DNA from: Ignavibacteria bacterium
GTDB lineage: Bacteria; Bacteroidota; Ignavibacteria; Ignavibacteriales; Melioribacteraceae
Reading direction: 5' to 3'
Assembly: GCA_027347805.1 (NCBI GenBank)
Contig: DAIEQP010000377.1
Span: 1 to 8,020 of the forward strand
DNA: 8,020 bases
The translations under genes and the position numbers were made by a program. Below are positions 6,075 through 8,020 of this stretch, one piece after another (the stretch's first letter is position 1; the number at the start of each line of letters is the position of its first letter). The notes under the pieces were generated by a model. That model searched no databases. It saw nothing but the letters and a program-made list of their open reading frames with translations, and was not told where the DNA came from.

Positions 6075-7289
6075 ATGTATCAAAAACTTATTCATTGGCT
6101 TAAAAGCTTACCCTGGATAAATGACACACTTCTGTTTTGTATAATTATTGGTTTAGCAATTTTATCTTATTTCTTTCTAAAAGAAATTGTTTTCAGATTT
6201 TTAAGAAGAATAACAAAGCACACAAAAACTCAAATTGATGACCTATTATTTTCAAAAACATTTTTACGAAGAATAGCCTTTGTTGCTCCACTTTATTTGA
6301 TTTCCCAGTTCACCTATTTAATTCCGGGGGAAGAAAAAGAAATTGATAAACTATTATCGATCAGTTTAACACTAGTTATTTTTCTTTCGATTGGTGCAAT
6401 TCTAACATCAGTAACTGAATTATATGATCGCCTGGAGAGATTTAAATCAAGACCAATTAAAGGATATATACAGATTATTAAAATTATCCTTTATTCTTTT
6501 ATGGTTATCCTGATAATTGGAATTATAATCGGTCAGTCATTTACCTCAATAATTACAGGGCTTGGTGCATTTACAGCAGTTTTGATTCTAGTTTTTAGAG
6601 ATACAATTCTGAATTTCATTGCAAGCCTGCAGATTTCTTCGTACGATCTTGTTCATGTTGGAGATTGGATTGAAGTACCAAAATTCGGGGCGGATGGAGA
6701 TGTAATTGATATTTCACTAATGATTGTTAAAGTTCAGAACTTCGATAAAACAATAACGATAATTCCAACCTACAAATTGATTGAGGAAACATTTAAAAAT
6801 TGGCGGGGTATGCAGCAAACAGGAGTTAGAAGAATTAAAAGATCAGTTTACATTGATCAGAATTCAATAAAATTTTGCGACAAAAAATTACTCGACAAAT
6901 TTGAGAAAGTTGATCTGATCTCAAATTACATAAAAGGGAAAAGAAGCGAAGTCGAAGAGTTTAATAAAAACAAAAGCCAGGATATCAATGCTTTAATTAA
7001 TGGAAAGCAGCTTACAAATATCGGCACGTTCAGAATTTATCTTATAGAGTTTTTGAGAAAAAGAAATGACATCAGTAAAGATTTTAGTTTTCATGTTCGG
7101 CAGCTTGCTGCAGGACCTGACGGACTACCAATTGAAATCTATGCATATGTAACCAAGACAAATTTTATTGATTTTGAAAATGAGCAGGCGGATATTTTCG
7201 ATCACATTCTAGCTGTAATTCCGCAATTCGAATTAAGATTATTCCAGAATCCCTCCGGTTCAGATTTTTCATCTCTTGTCAGGAATTAA
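6075..7289 (+). CDS. ybdG: MscS-family mechanosensitive channel, YbdG type
   Basis: 404-residue inner-membrane channel closely resembling E. coli YbdG (about 415 residues), which contributes a miniconductance mechanosensitive activity during osmotic downshock. Hydrophobic helices lie at about 16-35, 65-83, 92-113, 130-153 and the pore helix 156-180 (TSIITGLGAFTAVLILVFRD). The MscS beta domain follows with GDWIEVPKFGADGDVIDI (196-213), TITIIPTYKLIEETFKNWRG (226-245) and RRIKRSVYID (252-261). The C-terminal cytoplasmic region keeps the YbdG-specific segments LTNIGTFRIYL (313-323), VRQLAAGPDGLPIEIYAY (341-358) and QADIFDHILAV (371-381), which ordinary short MscS proteins lack. TAAAGG is just upstream of the ATG. 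The cupin gene begins 3 bases after the stop, so this channel heads an operon of at least three genes. Function by family resemblance is firm; gating properties are not inferable. Confidence 0.94.
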   Translation: MYQKLIHWLKSLPWINDTLLFCIIIGLAILSYFFLKEIVFRFLRRITKHTKTQIDDLLFSKTFLRRIAFVAPLYLISQFTYLIPGEEKEIDKLLSISLTLVIFLSIGAILTSVTELYDRLERFKSRPIKGYIQIIKIILYSFMVILIIGIIIGQSFTSIITGLGAFTAVLILVFRDTILNFIASLQISSYDLVHVGDWIEVPKFGADGDVIDISLMIVKVQNFDKTITIIPTYKLIEETFKNWRGMQQTGVRRIKRSVYIDQNSIKFCDKKLLDKFEKVDLISNYIKGKRSEVEEFNKNKSQDINALINGKQLTNIGTFRIYLIEFLRKRNDISKDFSFHVRQLAAGPDGLPIEIYAYVTKTNFIDFENEQADIFDHILAVIPQFELRLFQNPSGSDFSSLVRN

Positions 7290-7292
7290 GTA

Positions 7293-7622
7293 ATGAATGA
7301 TCTTGAACAGAATAATATCTTTACAAATATTCCTCTGACAATAAAAGAAGAATTGTTTGAAAAACTTATAAATGGAAAAAATTTTTTCCTGGAAAGAATA
7401 ATTTCAGATGGACACGCTTCACCGGAAAATTTTTGGTATGATCAGGAACAGAATGAATTTATTATGTTGCTCTCAGGCGGTGCAGAACTTTTTTATGATA
7501 ACGGCAAGAGTTTCAAACTTAAACCCGGGGATTATATGATAATTCCTTCGCATCAAAAGCACCGGGTAAACAAAACATCTGTAAACGAAAAAACAATTTG
7601 GCTGGCATTACACTACAAATGA
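7293..7622 (+). CDS. Small single-domain cupin protein
   Basis: 109-residue protein with one cupin barrel, probably cytoplasmic since no signal peptide is seen. The N-terminal helix (NIFTNIPLTIKEELFEKL, 8-25) leads into HASPENFWYDQEQNEFIMLL (41-60), the first cupin motif, and then PGDYMIIPSHQKHRV (79-93), the second, with His92 conserved. The first motif lacks the textbook HxH pair and has WYDQ-x3-E instead; other small cupins carry this same pattern, so it looks like a subfamily trait rather than decay. Metal binding and any enzyme activity are uncertain. AGGA at 7281-7284, inside the end of the channel gene, sits 8 bases before the ATG. The stop codon overlaps the next gene by ATGA, pointing to translational coupling with the exported protein. 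Confidence 0.88.
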   Translation: MNDLEQNNIFTNIPLTIKEELFEKLINGKNFFLERIISDGHASPENFWYDQEQNEFIMLLSGGAELFYDNGKSFKLKPGDYMIIPSHQKHRVNKTSVNEKTIWLALHYK

Positions 7623-8020
7623 AAAAATTCTTTTTAATATCATTCTTGATTTGTTGTTCCACAATCTTTGCACAGATAAAATTTACAAGTGTTGGAGGCG
7701 GTCTGGGACTTGGTTCTATTCAGGGTAATTCAACCAGCGTCTCAGCATTTGGAGGTAGTATTAATTCTGAATTCAAACTTTGGTTTAGTAATGCAGTTTC
7801 TTTTAGACTAGAGTACGAACATCTTAGAAATGTAGATTATTATCTTCCCGAAAACCGTACAGGTAAATTTTATCCCTTCATGAATATTTATAATCTGCGT
7901 GCCGGGATTCAGCAGCCACTATCATCAACTTTCTTTATAGAAGAAAGCGCCGGTTTATTAATATTAAACGATAGAACTTTTCCGGATGTAAACGTTTGGG
8001 ATTTTGGAGGAATATTTTCA
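7619..8020 (+). CDS. Exported probable outer-membrane beta-barrel protein, N-terminal part, cut by window edge
   Basis: An open frame of 134 codons from the ATG at 7619 runs off the right edge without a stop. It begins with a Sec signal peptide, MKKFFLISFLICCSTIFAQ, with likely cleavage after Ala18; the Cys pair is not in a lipobox, so a lipoprotein is unlikely. The mature sequence is rich in Gly, Ser and aromatic residues, with alternating stretches suited to beta strands: FTSVGGGLGLGSI (22-34), FGGSINSEFKLWF (44-56), AVSFRLEYEHL (59-69), YNLRAGIQQPLSSTFFIEES (91-110) and AGLLIL (111-116). This resembles small outer-membrane beta-barrel (OmpA-barrel/OMP_b-brl-like) proteins, but the family cannot be fixed from the fragment. 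No Shine-Dalgarno is evident; the 4-base ATGA overlap with the cupin stop suggests re-initiation. Confidence 0.8.
   Translation, partial: MKKFFLISFLICCSTIFAQIKFTSVGGGLGLGSIQGNSTSVSAFGGSINSEFKLWFSNAVSFRLEYEHLRNVDYYLPENRTGKFYPFMNIYNLRAGIQQPLSSTFFIEESAGLLILNDRTFPDVNVWDFGGIFS

Noticed and set aside
6841..6860. GATCAG repeated 8 bases apart within the channel gene
   Set aside because: It lies in coding sequence for conserved RRIKRSVYID region residues and is only six bases long, so codon use explains it.
7619..7690. Lipoprotein signal (Cys-Cys in the leader of the last gene)
   Set aside because: The residues before the cysteines (Phe-Leu-Ile) do not fit a lipobox, and a normal signal peptidase I site follows at Phe-Ala-Gln.

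Overview
The window is low-GC, densely coded chromosomal DNA from a member of the Fibrobacteres-Chlorobi-Bacteroidetes group. An Ignavibacteria-like genome is my best guess. The grounds are AT-rich codon use, exact TAnnTTTG promoter -7 boxes upstream of three genes, the short Bacteroidota-type AMP nucleosidase, and signal peptides ending in Ala-Gln. I could not search any database, so the genus is unknown.

Layout. Positions 1-679 (minus) hold the N-terminal 226 codons of ornithine aminotransferase, which runs off the left edge. Upstream of it on the same strand, at 748-2988, is a large membrane-bound hybrid histidine kinase. A divergent gap of about 144 bases (2989-3132) separates the kinase from a plus-strand pair: a PAP2-family phosphatase (3133-3708) and AMP nucleosidase (3716-4489), 7 bases apart. 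A small secreted protein of unknown function follows (4632-5054, plus). It converges on an EamA/DMT-family exporter (5059-5967, minus) with only 4 bases between the stop codons, and its probable terminator lies inside the exporter gene. A second divergent gap (5968-6074) carries a -7 box facing each way. It leads into a tight plus-strand operon: a YbdG-type MscS-family mechanosensitive channel (6075-7289), a small cupin (7293-7622) and the start of an exported, probably outer-membrane beta-barrel protein (7619 to the window edge), which overlaps the cupin stop codon by ATGA.

How the genes relate. Most are ordinary amino-acid, nucleotide, envelope and transport genes without an obvious shared pathway. 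The PAP2-amn pair and the channel-cupin-barrel operon are the only clear co-transcription units. I found no mobile element, CRISPR array, tRNA, rRNA or phage gene, and no convincing undescribed system. The items most worth a second look are the terminator hidden in the exporter's C-terminal codons, the compact channel-cupin-barrel operon, and the unassigned six-helix sensor region of the kinase. No gene-free stretch exceeds 300 bases.
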